Positions 36,276 through 48,723 of a stretch of 64,000 nucleotides of DNA are shown here, in pieces. Under the pieces are notes generated by a model. That model was not told the DNA's origin. It did no database searches and saw only the letters and a list, made by a program, of their open reading frames with translations. Source of the DNA: Pinus tabuliformis. Lineage: Eukaryota > Streptophyta > Pinopsida > Pinales > Pinaceae. A program made the translations under genes and the position numbers. Within the stretch, counting starts at the first letter, position 1. Each line of letters begins with the position of its first letter. Location of the stretch: contig CM062815.1 in the NCBI GenBank assembly GCA_031772625.1, forward strand, positions 123,365,977 through 123,429,976. Reading direction: 5' to 3'.

Positions 36276-37811
36276 TGAGAATGCAACAAGATGATGGAGC
36301 TTAGTGGAAAGAAATCGCCTTCACTAAGTGGGCCCGTGGGCTATTTTTGGCACAAAGTCTATTTTTAGACATATGGATCATGGTCTATGAGTTGCAGGAT
36401 GCTATTTGTGGATGATTGGTCATGTTGGTAAAAATAGATGGACTTCTATTTTTAGACATATGGGCGGTTTCTATTTTTAGACTGCCAAGCTAAAAATAGA
36501 ACAATCGAATATTATTAGCTCATAATAATATTTGGACTATAAACATTATCTTATCCTCTTGGAGCACTTCAGTTTGAGCTACAGATGTGGCACATGCAGC
36601 TGTCAGAAGGAAATACGCTTTTCTTATGAGTCAGTTGAGCTATTGCATAGTGGACTTCAGTTAGAATTCAAGTGATTGAGTTTGGTGGAGTTGATTGAGG
36701 ATTTGATGGAGTTGTGTTCAATTTGACTTGGTTAAACTAGTTGTATTTAGTCTAACTGCAGAATACACTCGTGATGAGTGATGTGAATTAATTGTTAATT
36801 AATTCACTAATTATTAACTCATAAAGCAACTAAAGAATACATCAGTTAACTCAGTGCATGGACAGTTCAGTAGAGACAGGTGTTAGAGGTTGAGATTGCT
36901 ATCAGTTGTGACTATAGTTGTGCATGACATTTTGGACATGCATGGATTGAGTATTGCCAATGAGGAATGTGTGGTTCAGCCAAGGAAATACAAGTTTGCT
37001 TCAGCCATTCATCATTATTCTCATGCAGTATTGCGCAAGGAGGCAGGCAAAGCAGCGGAGGAGATTTGAACCTGTGATTGATTTAGATCTGAGCTAGTTT
37101 GACTGACCTTGAGATATTGAAACTTAAGGCCTTGGTTTGGTTAGGGATGTAGTGCCAGGAAGAGGCCCAAATAGAAAGATGTTTGTAGGAAAAAGGATGA
37201 CCCATTGGGTGCTTGTAATATTCATCATTTCGTCTATGATTGTAGGTCAAGCTACTGATATGCTTCTTAACAGGTATTACTTTGATGATGGTGGTAACAG
37301 TAGATGGATATCAACTCTCGTGCAATCGACATGATGTGTGTAACAAGTGGAGATAGTACTGAGTACTTATGAGGAGTATTGTACTATGTATTGTTACATG
37401 TTCTCAATCATTATAATATACAGATAGTGTGGGGTTTTAGGAAGGAGGAGAAAGCCATGGAGGTAGGCAAAGCAGTGGAGGAGATTTGAACCTGTGATTG
37501 ATTCAGATCTGAGCTAGTTTTGTGTGTAACAGGTGGAGATAGTACTAAGTACTTGTGAGGAGTATTGTACTATGTATTGTTACATGTTCTCAATCATTAT
37601 AATATACAGATAGTGTGGGGTTTTTAGCTATATGCTTTCCCCGGGTTACATAATGTGTTAATGTGCGCATGTGATTGGTGTTTCATTGTTTTTAATGCTG
37701 CAAGATTGATGATCAACGTAGAGGAGGTTATGTATTATGCATGCATTCCGCAATAGTTTATAATCAGGATAATATCTGCGAATAAGTGTTTAATTATTCA
37801 AAATTTCTACA
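36276..37811 (+). repeat. Left LTR of Copia-2 with a PUP insert and an internal duplication
   Basis: It is longer than the right LTR because it contains a 233-bp PUP piece (37102-37334) and a ~170-bp tandem duplication (37039-37101 plus 37335-37440, repeated at 37456-37623; marked by GGCAAAGCAG, TGTAACAAGTGG/TGTAACAGGTGG and CAGATAGTGTGGGG). It ends TTTCTACA just before the priming site. Confidence 0.85.
37102..37334 (+). pseudogene. PUP exon 2 fragment captured inside the Copia-2 LTR
   Basis: Plus-strand copy of the PUP intron end and the start of exon 2 (VRDVVPGRGPNRK, MTHWVLVIFIISSMIVGQAT, LNRYYFDDGGNSRW), stopping exactly at the shared TGA (37332-37334). LTR sequence (CTGAGCTAGTTT and TGTGTAAC) flanks it on both sides. 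The variant TGATATGCTTCTTAAC shows that it comes from the PUP IV lineage rather than PUP I-III. Confidence 0.88.
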
Positions 37812-37822
37812 TGGTATCAGAG
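37812..37822 (+). other. Primer binding site of Copia-2
   Basis: TGGTATCAGAG directly after the left LTR, complementary to initiator-Met tRNA. Confidence 0.88.
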
Positions 37823-38070
37823 TTGTTGATCATCAGATCTATTATTCAGAAAGTGTTTACATTTTATTTCTTCAGGCAGAGTCTGTAATCGGGCCAGGTA
37901 GCCTATGGATTCATCCTTCCTTTGGAAGGTGAGATATTCGGTAAAAGCCCATATAGTCAATCTCTGTATGAGAAATACTTTGTTCTCACGAATTTTAGAT
38001 CAAAAGCGGTTGAGTTTTGAGCTGGTGGAATTCGAATTTGCAGCAGTGTTTTCTTGGTGTCAAAGTTGCA

Positions 38071-41000
38071 ATGTCTTTCAACGGATTGCGATTGGAGTAT
38101 GCTCTTGAGGGCAGCTCGAATTATATTGCATGGAAAGACAAGATGGAGGCGGTGTTGGATGATAATGGGTTGAAGGAGTTCATCGAGGCTGAGGTCCCAG
38201 AGCCTACTGATACTGCTCAAGTTGATGCTTGGCAAAAGAAGACAGCAAAGTGTCGAAGGATTCTGTTGGAGGGCGTGAAGGATCACATTGTGTCCAGCCT
38301 ACATGGAAAGGCTTCTCCATACTTGATGTGGAAAGCGTTGACAGATCTATTCCAAAAAAAGAGCGATCAAAGGAAGTTGGCGCTCAAGGATAAACTCAAA
38401 AACATTAAGTGTGAGAAAGGAGACAGTATGCCCAAGTATCTCACGAAGTTCACTCAGTGCAGGGATGAGCTGGGAAGTGTGGGGGTGACTGTCGATGATG
38501 AGGACTTGGTGAGCTTGGCTCTCCTTGGTCTTTCGAAGAGTTGGCATTCCTATCAAGACTCTGTCAATGGTCGGGAGAAATTGCCAGGATGGGAGAGACT
38601 TTGGTCAGATCTTGTGCAAGAGGAGATCAAGCGGAATACCAGGGACGGATCTTCATCAAAGGCACCTGATGAAAAAAATTGCGCTTTGGCTGCCAAAGCA
38701 AAGAAGGGGAAGAACAAGAAAGCTTCTCATTTCGGCGCGAAAGGAAAGAAGCAGGACATGTCCAAGGTGAAGTGCTTTCACTGTCACTAGCACGGACACT
38801 ATGCCACAAATTGTCCACAGAAGAAGAAAAATAAGCAAGCTGCTGGATCTACAGCGGGAGAGGCCTTAGCCTCGTAGTTTGAGCTTGATTTTTTGTTGAT
38901 CGCATGCTTGGTATCAAGTGTGATGGGATCGGTATGGTTCTTGGACAGTGGTGCGTCTTTTCACATGACAGGAGATCGAGATTTTTTTTTGATCTGGAGG
39001 AGAAAGATCTTGGAGTGCACATCGAGATGGGCGATGATGGTAGATACAGTGCGACCGGTATTAGTACCATTTCATTTGAGAGGGAGTCTGGTAAACCCTT
39101 CGTATTGAAGGAAGTGATGCATGTTCCAGGATTGAAGAAGAATCTTATCTCTGTGGCGATGTTAGAAGACAAGGGATATGATGTTGTTTTCAGCGAGGGA
39201 AAGGCTTTCCTGCGCAATAAGACAACTAGAGAAACCCGGAAGATAGGGGTTCGAGTCAGGAACCTTTATCAGTTGCATGTAGATGGCTGCGTAGCAATGG
39301 CATGCAAGGCAGAAGGATTGGTGAGCCGGGATGATGGCGAGCTGTGGCACAGGAGATTGGGCCACCTTCCATGGAGCCTTGAAGATACTGAAGCAGATAA
39401 CTACTAGGTTTCCTAAAGGCACTCTTGCACAGTCAGATCAGTGCAAGGGGTGTATTTTGGGAAAATTTGTGAAAGCCACCTTTCACGAGAAGGATAGTCG
39501 TGCCACGACGATCCTTGAGAGAATTCACACAGACGTGTGTGGACCTTTCTCAGTAGCTTCGACAGCAAAGCACAGGTACTATGTGATCTTTGTTGATGAT
39601 TTCTCTCGAAAGTGCTGGATCTTCTTCATGCAGAAGAAGAGCGAGACATACTCAAAGTTCTGTGAGTTCAAAGCACTGGTCAAGAAGGAGTCGGGGAAGA
39701 AGGTGAAGGCTCTTAAGAGAGACAATGGTGGTGAATACATCTCTGGCGAGTTCAAGGACTTCTACAGCGCAGAAGGGATTCGAAGAGAGCTCATAGCTCC
39801 CCATAACCCAGAGCAGAACGGGGTTGCTAAGCGGAAGAATAGAATGATCGTGGGTGTTGCATGGGTGATGTTGTATGATCAGGGCCTACCCCTTCACTTG
39901 TGGGCGGAAGCATGCAATACTGCAGTATATGTGCAGAACCGTTGTCCTCACAGGATACTTGGCATGAGTACACCCTAGGAGGCTTATTCTGGTAAGAGGC
40001 CTGATATTTCTCATTTGTGGATTTTTGGTTCTAACGTTTACGTGCATGTGACGAAGGATGCCAGGAAGAAGCTGGAGCCAACCGCAGAGGTTGGGATATT
40101 TGTGGGGTACACTAATACGCCCCACAACTATCGTGTGTATTTGCCAGACAGTCGCAAGACTGTTGTGCGATGGCATATAAAATTTCATGAGGAGAAAGCC
40201 ATGAAGTGTTCGCTTGAGAGGGAGCCACACTTGCATGCAGATGAGGAGCTATTAGTTCCTAAGGATGAGCTTGAGGACGTGGATTAGCCACAGGACGAAT
40301 TTCATGGAGTGGAAGAGACCACTCATGCAGCGCCAACCATCAGAGGGCGAAAGCACATTACAGAAGCTGAGCGACTGGCTCAAGATGCAGAGAAGGTTGT
40401 AGTACCACCTACAGCTCAACGCAGGCAGAGACAGTCACCTGATCGGTACAATGGATACATGGCTCTTGTGAGAAAATGTGTTGTGACGGAGCCATCCTCT
40501 TTCAAGGAAGCTGTGGAGGATCCCGCATGGGTATATGCCATGGTGGAAGAGTATGATTCGATTGTCAGAAACAGTGCATGGGAGATTGTCCCAAGACCGG
40601 AAGGGAAATCAATGGTGGGTTCGAGATGGATCTACAAAGTGAAGCAGGTAGCTGACGAGAGTGTGGAGAAGTACAAGGCAAGATTTGTTGCCCGAGGCTT
40701 CTCACAGATAGAGGGGATCGATTATGAGGAGACCTTTGCACCTGTCACAAGGTATTCTTACATACAGACGATTCTTGCTCTCTTAGTGCAGATGGGGTGG
40801 CACATTCATAAAATGGATGTGAAGACTGTGTTCCTCAATGGAGTCATTAAGGAGGAAGTGTACATAGAGCAGCCCAAAGGTTTCAAGATCTTCAGTAGCG
40901 AGTCGCATGTGTGTGGGCTCAAGAGAGCGCTGTATGGGTTGAAACAAGCACCACGTGCTTGGTACACATGGATAGATAGTTATTTCACCAGACTTGGATT

Positions 41001-42036
41001 CTCCAAGAGTGAGGCGGATCCTAACCTATACCAGATTGTGGTGGAGGGTAACTTGCTTATCATTGTACTTTATGTAGATGATTTGATTCTAACAGGTGAT
41101 GAGCTATTGATACTTTCATGCAAGGATGATCTTGCTAAGGAGTTTGAGATGAAGGACTTGGGCCTCCTTCATTATTTCCTGGGATTGGAAATTTGGCAGC
41201 GCAGTGATGGACTATTTGTTTCTTAGGGTAAGTATGCTTGGGAGATACTGGAGAAGTTCAACATGCATGGTTGCAAGCTTGTTGATACTCCTCTTCTTGG
41301 AGGTTGGAGGAAGGAGGATGCTACTTCAGCAGAAGTAGTGGATGCCACTGTTTATCGACAGTTGGTGGGGTCGCTTATGTATCTGGTCAATACACAACCC
41401 GATATATGCTATGCTGTTAACCAGCTTTCACAAGCTATGGTTAAGCCAACCAAGCTCTTCTGGAAGGCATGCAAGCATGTATTGCGTTATCTCAGAGGCA
41501 CATTAGGATATGGATTGTGGTACAGACAGGAGGATGAGGTGAAGCTATGTGGCTTCATGAATGTAGATTGGGCAGGGAGCCCAATGGACAGAAAGAGCAC
41601 ATCTGGAGGGATTTTCGGTATCGGGTCGACAGCAGTTTCTTGGTACAACAGGAAGCAGAGATTCGTGGCACTCAGTTCAGTAGAGGCCGAGTATATGGTA
41701 GCAAGTTTGGCTGCATGCGAGGCTATATGGATGAGGAAGATCCTGGTCGGGTTGTTCGGTTCATGCTTGGAGCTTACTGTGATTTATTGTGATAACCAGA
41801 GTTGCATTAAACTCTCGGCTAATCCAGTATTTCATGATAGATCCAAGCACATTGACATCAGGTACCATCATATCAGAGATTGTGTGCAGCAGAGAATCAT
41901 GTTACTTTCATACATTCCAACAGAGGATCAGGATGCTAATATCTTGACGAAGGCGCTCACCAGGAGCAAATTCGAGTACCACCAAGGCAGGATAGGGGTT
42001 TCTGATAATCCATATCTTGTTGAGAGGGAGTTTTGA
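38071..42036 (+). pseudogene. Copia-2 gag-pol region (broken)
   Basis: The chosen start reads MSFNGLRLEYALEGSSNY. Domains: gag (38071-38760), CCHC knuckle CFHCH...HYATNC (about 38770-38815), protease WFLDSGASFHMT (about 38935), GAG-pre-integrase LWHRRLGHL (about 39340), integrase HTDVCGPF, VDDFSRKCW and DNGGEY (about 39520-39740), RT ARFVARGFSQ, LYGLKQAPRAW and YVDDLILTGD (40680-41100), RNase H DWAGSPMDRKSTSG and SSVEAEYM (41560-41700), and a C-terminal TEDQDANILTKAL (about 41930). Several breaks are present. Confidence 0.9.
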
Positions 42037-42720
42037 GAATGAAACAAGATGATGGAGCTTAGTGGAAAGAAGTCGCCTTCACTAAGTGGGCCCATAGGCT
42101 ATTTTTGGCGCAAAGTCTATTTTTAGACATATGGATCATGGTCTATGAGTTGCAGGATGCTATTTGTGGATGATTGGTCATGTTGGTAAAAATAGATGGA
42201 CTTCTATTTTTAGACATATGGGCGGTTTCTATTTTTAGACTGCCAGGCTAAAAATAGAACAGTCGAATATTATTAGCTCATAATAATATTTGGACTATAA
42301 ACATTATCTTATCCTCTTGGAGCACTTCAGTTTGAGCTACAGATGTGGCACATGCAGCTGTCAAAAGGAAATACGCTTTTCTTATGAGTCAGTTGAGCTA
42401 TTGCATGGTGGACTTCAGTTAGAACTCAAGTGATTGAGTTTGGTGGAGTTGATTGAGGAGTTGATGGAGTTGTGTTCAGTTTGACTTGGTTAAACTAGTT
42501 GTATTTAGTCTAACTGCAGAATACACTAGTGATGAGTGATGTGAATTAATTGTCAATTAATTCACTAATTATTAACTCACAAAGCAACTAAAGAATACAT
42601 CAGTTAACTCAGTGCATGGATAGTTCAGTGGAGACAGGTGTTAGAGGTTGTGACTATAGTTGTGCATGACATTTTGCACATGCATGGATTGAGTATTGCC
42701 AATGAGGATTGCGTGGTTCA
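42034..42720 (+). repeat. Right LTR of Copia-2, first part
   Basis: Begins TGAGAATGAAACAAG after a purine-rich tract (GAGAGGGAG) and matches 36276 onward. It is interrupted at 42720 by Copia-3 and resumes at 48724. The last five bases before the interruption, GTTCA, are the Copia-3 target duplication. Confidence 0.88.
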
Positions 42721-43180
42721 TGTTAGGATATTCCGACACATAGGATATAGTTAAGTTCAACTTGGTCTAGTATAGAGTTAGGTTAGAGTTAGGTAAAGTG
42801 TGTTTCTTTACCGTTGTACATTTTGTAACTTACAATCCGACGGTCACGATATGTAGTGATCCGACGGTTCACTCTCACCTCGGTATTACCGACACTTGAT
42901 CCGTGGCTTGACACCCGATTGGTCCATGAGTTCTATTTAAAGCGCATGGAGGGTCATTGTTCGGGTAATCCGTGCATGAGAGAAGCTTATGTAAATTTTC
43001 ATTCTTTGATTAATAAATTGCCTGTAGTACCCACGTTGGGACAGGCCGTGGACTGTTTCCCTCCTTGCACTTTGAGGGTTTTAACCACGTCAAAAATACT
43101 GGTGTATTGATTTGAGATCTGGTTGTGAGCGGTGTCCTTTTGGTATTCTTTCTGAGGAACTTACCCTGTAAATTCCTACA
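42721..43180 (+). repeat. 5' LTR of Copia-3 (460 bp)
   Basis: Starts TGTTAGGATATTCC and ends TTCCTACA. A TATA-like TATTTAA is at 42934-42940, followed by an AATAAA near 43013, a sensible promoter and polyadenylation layout for an LTR. Confidence 0.95.
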
Positions 43181-43193
43181 TGGTATCAGAGCT
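43181..43193 (+). other. Primer binding site of Copia-3
   Basis: TGGTATCAGAGCT directly after the 5' LTR, for initiator-Met tRNA. Confidence 0.93.
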
Positions 43194-43813
43194 ATTTGAG
43201 GGCCGCGTCCGTTGGTGATCCAAATCTGAAGCCGGTAGAACTGCATGCGGCTGTCGTTTCCTAGATCTGCTGTTTCTGACTGCTTTCGGGCCGAGAGGAC
43301 TGCTCTGTTGCGTTCGGAGCATCTGTTCCAGTGAGGAACCCCTTTCGTTTCACGCGAAAAGGTTTCCGGTAGCCCTAACTGCGTCATTTTTTCAGATCGG
43401 GAGGTATACAGTGTTTTTTGCAGTTTACTGTTATTTTCTCTCTGCTTATTTCGGTCTCAGTTTATTTAGCCTTTTTTTTTTAACCGGATCTATACCTTTC
43501 ATTTCTGCGTATGCTCTTTGCCCTGCGACTCTGTGCGATCTGGGCAAATCAAAAACAGAAAGGAAGGATTTGTCTCATGCGTATGCTCTTTTCCCTGCAC
43601 CTTAGTGTGATCTCGGAAAATCAGAAACATTGAGAAAAATATTTAGTTTTTTGGCTAAAGCTAACTTTGAGATTTTTTTTAAATTTCTAGTTTTTTTGGC
43701 TAAAGCTAACTTCGAGCCGCAAGGTTCGTTTTTCTTTGCATATTCGTGTTGGGTTTTGTGTTTTGTGTTTTGTAGGGAAAAAGAGCTTTCTCAAGGCAAG
43801 CACGCAAACCAAG

Positions 43814-43860
<47 letters not shown>

Positions 43861-44138
43861 TCTCTAATTTTTTGTATAGATCAATTGGTTCAAAGCTATT
43901 TTAAGAGAGTAGAGGTCTTGGGTTCAAGTCTCCATTTTGTGGGGGCGGATTTTTTTTTCATTCCCGCACATTCGCGCACTTTGCCGGCAACGTCAACAAT
44001 TTTTTTTTTCAAAAAGCCATAACTTCTTCATCCGGAAGCCTTTTTCAGAGCCGTTTTTTTTAAAACCGCCTATTTTTTCGAGATCTATCCATTGGAACAC
44101 TTACTTTCAGCATCTTCAGCTTCAGTTTTTTTAAAAAA
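43194..44138 (+). other. Leader of Copia-3 with a CT microsatellite and tRNA-like piece
   Basis: Untranslated region between priming site and gag. It includes a C run and (CT)n microsatellite (about 43814-43865) and, right after it, a ~70-bp tRNA-like stretch (43875-43945) with a good B box, GGTTCAAGTCTCC (from 43921). Many T runs follow. No protein domain is seen. Confidence 0.7.
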
Positions 44139-47100
44139 ATGGAAAGTCCATGCCAAGTCATTCTTGACAGCACTAACTACTTCCAATGGGTAGCCTACAT
44201 GGAAGATTTACTTAGAAGTAAAGGTCTCTTCAGAATAGCCACAGACCAAGAGAAGAAACCGAAAGATGAAGACAAGGCGGCAAAATGGGAAAATAGACAA
44301 GATCAAGCACGTGGTTTGATAGGGATGTCTATTTCTCCTGATCTTAGATTCCACATTGCAGACCTTGAGACTCCTCATGAAGCATTAGAAAAACTTGCTA
44401 AAGTTTTTGGGATTAAAAATGAAATTAGAGCCCATCAACTTGAAAATGAGCTGCTTACTTTGGATCCTAATAATTTTTCTTGCATTGAAGATTTCTTGTC
44501 CAAATTCAAGACCCTTAGATATCTCTTGGAAGGTGTTAAAGTTAAGAAAGAAGATGGTAACCTTATTTATTCCATCCTTACTAAGTTGGGACCAACCTAC
44601 TCTGTATTTGTTTCCACTTTCCATTCTACAAGGGAAGCTTTCATTTGTCAAGGACAAGAATACAAGACCCCTTCCTTTGACTCCTTTTGTGATTCCTTAA
44701 TAAGAGAACAAGAAAAACTCTTACACCTTGGTCTTCTTAATCTTGGAAACTCTTCCACGAAAGCGTTAGCCGCCCAGCAGCAACCAAATTCAAAGAATCC
44801 TAAGAAGTCATATCCTCAAAAGAATGGTCCTAAACCATCTCAGCCTCAAAATGAAAGATCATTTCAGCAAAATGATAAGACCAATAAAAACAAATGGAAG
44901 AAGACTGATAGACATTGTAACTTTTGTAATCGAGATGGCCACTTAGAATCTAAATGCTTTAAGAAGATGGAAGCCTTGGAAGCCGCAATGAAGAAACATA
45001 ACATCCATGTGGAGCCTACTTCAACTTCAACTTCCAGAATGGCACTTTCTGCATGTCATTGTCAATCATCTCAGTCTGGTTATGCATTAAATGTATCTTC
45101 TTCTTCTTCTCATTCTCATGAGTGGCTCATTGATTCTGGAGCCTCTTGTCACATGGCCAAAAACCAAGCCATGTTTTCTTCTTTAAATGATTGTAACACC
45201 AAAAATATATATATTGGTGATGATAGATCTCTTAATGTTGTAGGGACTGGAACTGTTCATCTAGACAATGGTCAGTTTAATGATGTATTATGTGTTCCAA
45301 CCTTATCCTGCAACCTTCTATCTGTCTATCAGATAACTCATTCAGGTGAAGGTAAAATTGTTGAATTTTCACCTCATGATGTTGTAATCAAGGATCTAAA
45401 AGATCCTAAACAGATTCTAGCTACTGGTCTTGCTGATGATTCCAAAAGGTTGTATAAGTTTCACAACTTTGGGTCATCAAATCTTCCCTCAGTATTTATT
45501 GCTCATAATGATGAAGTGAGCAAACTTTGGCATGAGCGATTTGGTCACTTAAACTATCGCTCCCTTCAGCATCTATGTAAAGAAAATATGGTGACAGGTC
45601 TTCCTATGGTATCTTGCAGAGATGGTGTTTGTTCCGGATGTGTACTCGGAAAACATCATCGGGACAGTTTTGACAAACGTGCCTCTTGGCACGCCTCAAC
45701 CCCTTTACAGCTTGTGCATAGTGATTTATGTGGTCCTCTTCCTGTTGCTTCATTCTCTGGCTGCAAGTACTTCTTAACTTTCATTGATGATTTCTCCAGA
45801 CGCACTTGGGTATACTTCTTAAAACTCAAGAGCGAAGTATTTAACACTTTTTTGGCCTTCAAAGCCTTTGTTGAAAAACAATCTGGACATCAAATTCTTA
45901 AGCTAAGAACTGATAATGGTGGAGAATATGTTAAAAACACATTCATCAACTTTTGCACCAAAAATGGAATTCAAATGCAACATACTGTTCCATACACTCC
46001 ACAACAAAATGGTGTAGCTGAAAGGAAAAATCGCACCTTAAAGGAAATGGCTAATTGTATGCTGCAATCTAAAGGACTCAGTCTTAGTTTTTGGGCCGAA
46101 GCAATTAATTGTGCAAATTATATAATCAATCGCACTCCTACTAAGGTTCTAGAGAATATCACTCCAGAAGAAGCTTGGAGTTCCATTAAACCAGATGTAA
46201 GTCACTTTCGTGTGTTTGGAAGTGAAGCATGGGCCCATATTCCAGATGAAAAGCATAAAGCTTTAGAACCTAAGAGTGAGAAATGTACTTTTGTTGGATA
46301 TTCTGAAGATGTAAAAGGTTATAGACTTATTCCATTTAAGTCCAAAAATGTTATCATTAGAAGAGATGTAAAATTTGATGAAAATAAATCGGCCTGCGAG
46401 CCTAGTCCGGCGGATGTGCCACCTCTTCCTATCTCTTCTACTTTTGAAAACATTTCTTCTTCAGATGATGAAAGCGAGGATGATAATACTCCCCCACCTT
46501 CTCAGGATCGTCAACTTCCAAGATGGGTCCGTACTACTCGGGATGCAACAGGTGATCTTGCCGGTGATCCTACAGATCAGCGACGTACACGTTCTCAGTT
46601 TGAAAGAGCCTCTTCTTTACTGGCTCAAGCTCCAGTAAATCATGATCCTGACACTTTTGCAGAAGCTTCAGGCCATCCACATTGGGAAGCAGCTATGAAT
46701 GAATAATATCATTCATTGATGACAAATGATACATGGGATCTTGTTCCTCTACCAAAGGGACGCAAACTTGTTAGATGTAAATGGGTTTACAGAACCAAGT
46801 ATGGACCAGATGGGAAAGTTGATAAACATAAAGCTCGTCTCGTTGCTAAGGGCTTTTCACAGGTTGAAGGCATTGACTACACTGAAACCTTCTCCCCTGT
46901 TGCCAAAATGAACTCTATCCGCCTTGTTCTTTCCCTTGTTGCCTCTTTAAAATGGGAAGTCCATTAGATGGATGTTAAATCTGCCTTCTTGCATGGGGAC
47001 TTGCAGGAAGAAATCTATATGGAACAACCCATTGGCTTCATACAAACAGACTCCAGCCTTGTTTGTCGACTTAAGAAATCCCTTTATGGCCTCAAGCAAG

Positions 47101-48182
47101 CTCCTCGGGCTTGGTATGCCAAAATGGATAGCTTTCTTTTAGAATCTGGCTTTTCTAGGTGTCATTCTGACAATACTGTCTACACCAAGAAAGTGGGCAA
47201 CTCTCTTATCATCCTTGTTCTTTATGTTGATGATCTTATTCTTACTGGTAGTGATCCCAACCTTATAAACCATGTGAAGTCCAGCCTTAAAAAGAAATTT
47301 GAAATGACAGACTTAGGACACTTACACTATTTTCTCGGTCTTCAAGTCTTGCAATCCCAAGAGGGTATTTTCCTTTCCCAGTCCAAGTATGCTTGTGATA
47401 TTCTTCGTCATTTTCACATGGAAGACTGTAAGCCAGCCCCTTCTCCCTTTCAGTCTGGAGTCAAACTTTCAGTCTCTTGTACTTCTCCTGAAGTTGATGC
47501 TACCTTATACCGTCAACTTGTCGGAAAACTCTTGTATTTAACCCATACTCGTCCTGATCTTTCCTTTGCTGTTGGCCTTGTTGCTCGTTTTATGCAAAAC
47601 CCCCGTGAAAGTCATTGGAAAGCAGCTAAAAGAATACTTCGTTATGTTCGAGGTACAATACAGTTTGGGATTCATTACAGTGCCAAAGCAGCTCCTCTGT
47701 TAGTTGGTTTCACTGATTCTGATTGGGCTGGTGACCCTGATGATCGGAAGTCTACTGCCGGTTATGTCTTCACTCTTGGTTCAGGACCTATTACATGGGC
47801 TTGTAAGAAACAGGCTGCCATTTCTCTTTCGTCAGCAGAAGCAGAGTATCGTGGTGCCGTGGAAGCTAGTAAGGAAGCCTTGTGGCTTCGTCAGATCCTA
47901 TCAGAGTTTGGCTTTGAGCAGCAGCATCCAACCACACTTTGGTGTGATAATCAAAGTGCCATTCAGCTATGCAAAGATCCAGTCCAGCATCAGCGCAGCA
48001 AACACATTGAACTACACATGCACTTCATCAGAAAGCTCATTCATGACCATGTTCTTGAAGTGCAATATTGTCCAACAGATGATCAGGTTGCAGACATCTT
48101 CACAAAGGCTCTCACAGAGGCGAAGTTCACTAAACTTCGATATATGCTTGGAGTTCAGGAAGTTGTCACTAAGGGGGGATAG
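44139..48182 (+). pseudogene. Copia-3 gag-pol region (almost whole)
   Basis: Start MESPCQVILDSTNYFQW. Gag (44139-44900), CCHC knuckle CNFCNRDGHLESKC (about 44920-44965), protease WLIDSGASCHMA (about 45125), GAG-pre-integrase LWHERFGHL (about 45525), integrase core HSDLCGPLP, IDDFSRRTW, DNGGEYV and NGVAERKNR (45715-46030), RT KARLVAKGFSQ, LYGLKQAPRAWY and YVDDLILTGSD (46830-47255), RNase H DWAGDPDDRKSTAG and SSAEAEYRG (47725-47855), and C-terminal DQVADIFTKALTEAKF (about 48080). Catalytic motifs look intact. About two interruptions. Confidence 0.93.
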
Positions 48183-48263
48183 GCTCTAGTGCCTCCTTCC
48201 TTCTCCTATTGTGTCATATTTGTAAATCCTTCAATCCTATCCCAAGTTGTTCTTAAGGGGGGA

Positions 48264-48723
48264 TGTTAGGATATTCCGACACATAGGATATAGTTAAGTT
48301 CAACTTGGTCTAGTATAGAGTTAGGTTAGAGTTAGGTAAAGTGTGTTTCTTTACCATTGTACATTTTGTAACTTACAATCCGACGGTCACGATATGTAGT
48401 GATCCGACGGTTCACTCTCACCTCGGTATTACCGACACTTGATCCGTGGCTTGACACCCGATTGGTCCATGAGTTCTATTTAAAGCGCATGGAGGGTCAT
48501 TGTTCGGGTAATCCGTGCATGAGAGAAGCTTATGTAAATTTTCATTCTTTGATTAATAAATTGCCTGTAGTACCCACGTTGGGACAGGCCGTGGACTGTT
48601 TCCCTCCTTGCACTTTAAGGGTTTTAACCACGTCAAAAATACTGGTGTATTGATTTGAGATCTGGTTGTGAGCGGTGTCCTTTTGGTATTCTTTCTGAGG
48701 AACTTACCCTGTAAATTCCTACA
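48264..48723 (+). repeat. 3' LTR of Copia-3 (460 bp)
   Basis: Preceded by the tract AAGGGGGGA (48255-48263). Same ends and length as the 5' LTR. Confidence 0.95.

Larger units (their letters stand above)
42721..48723 (+). mobile_element. Young, nearly whole Ty1/copia retrotransposon (Copia-3)
   Basis: Two 460-bp LTRs (42721-43180, 48264-48723) differ at two positions by my reading. A perfect 5-bp target duplication, GTTCA, flanks it (42716-42720, 48724-48728). It has an initiator-Met priming site, a ~950-bp leader, a gag-pol region of about 4 kb and a purine tract before the right LTR. It looks almost whole, with about two interruptions in the coding region. It is nested in the right LTR of Copia-2 and is the youngest datable event in the window. 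Confidence 0.96.

Noticed and set aside
42856-43110. An 84-residue frame occurring identically at 42856 and 48399
   Set aside because: It is the Copia-3 LTR read as protein. The identity reflects the LTR pair, not a gene family.
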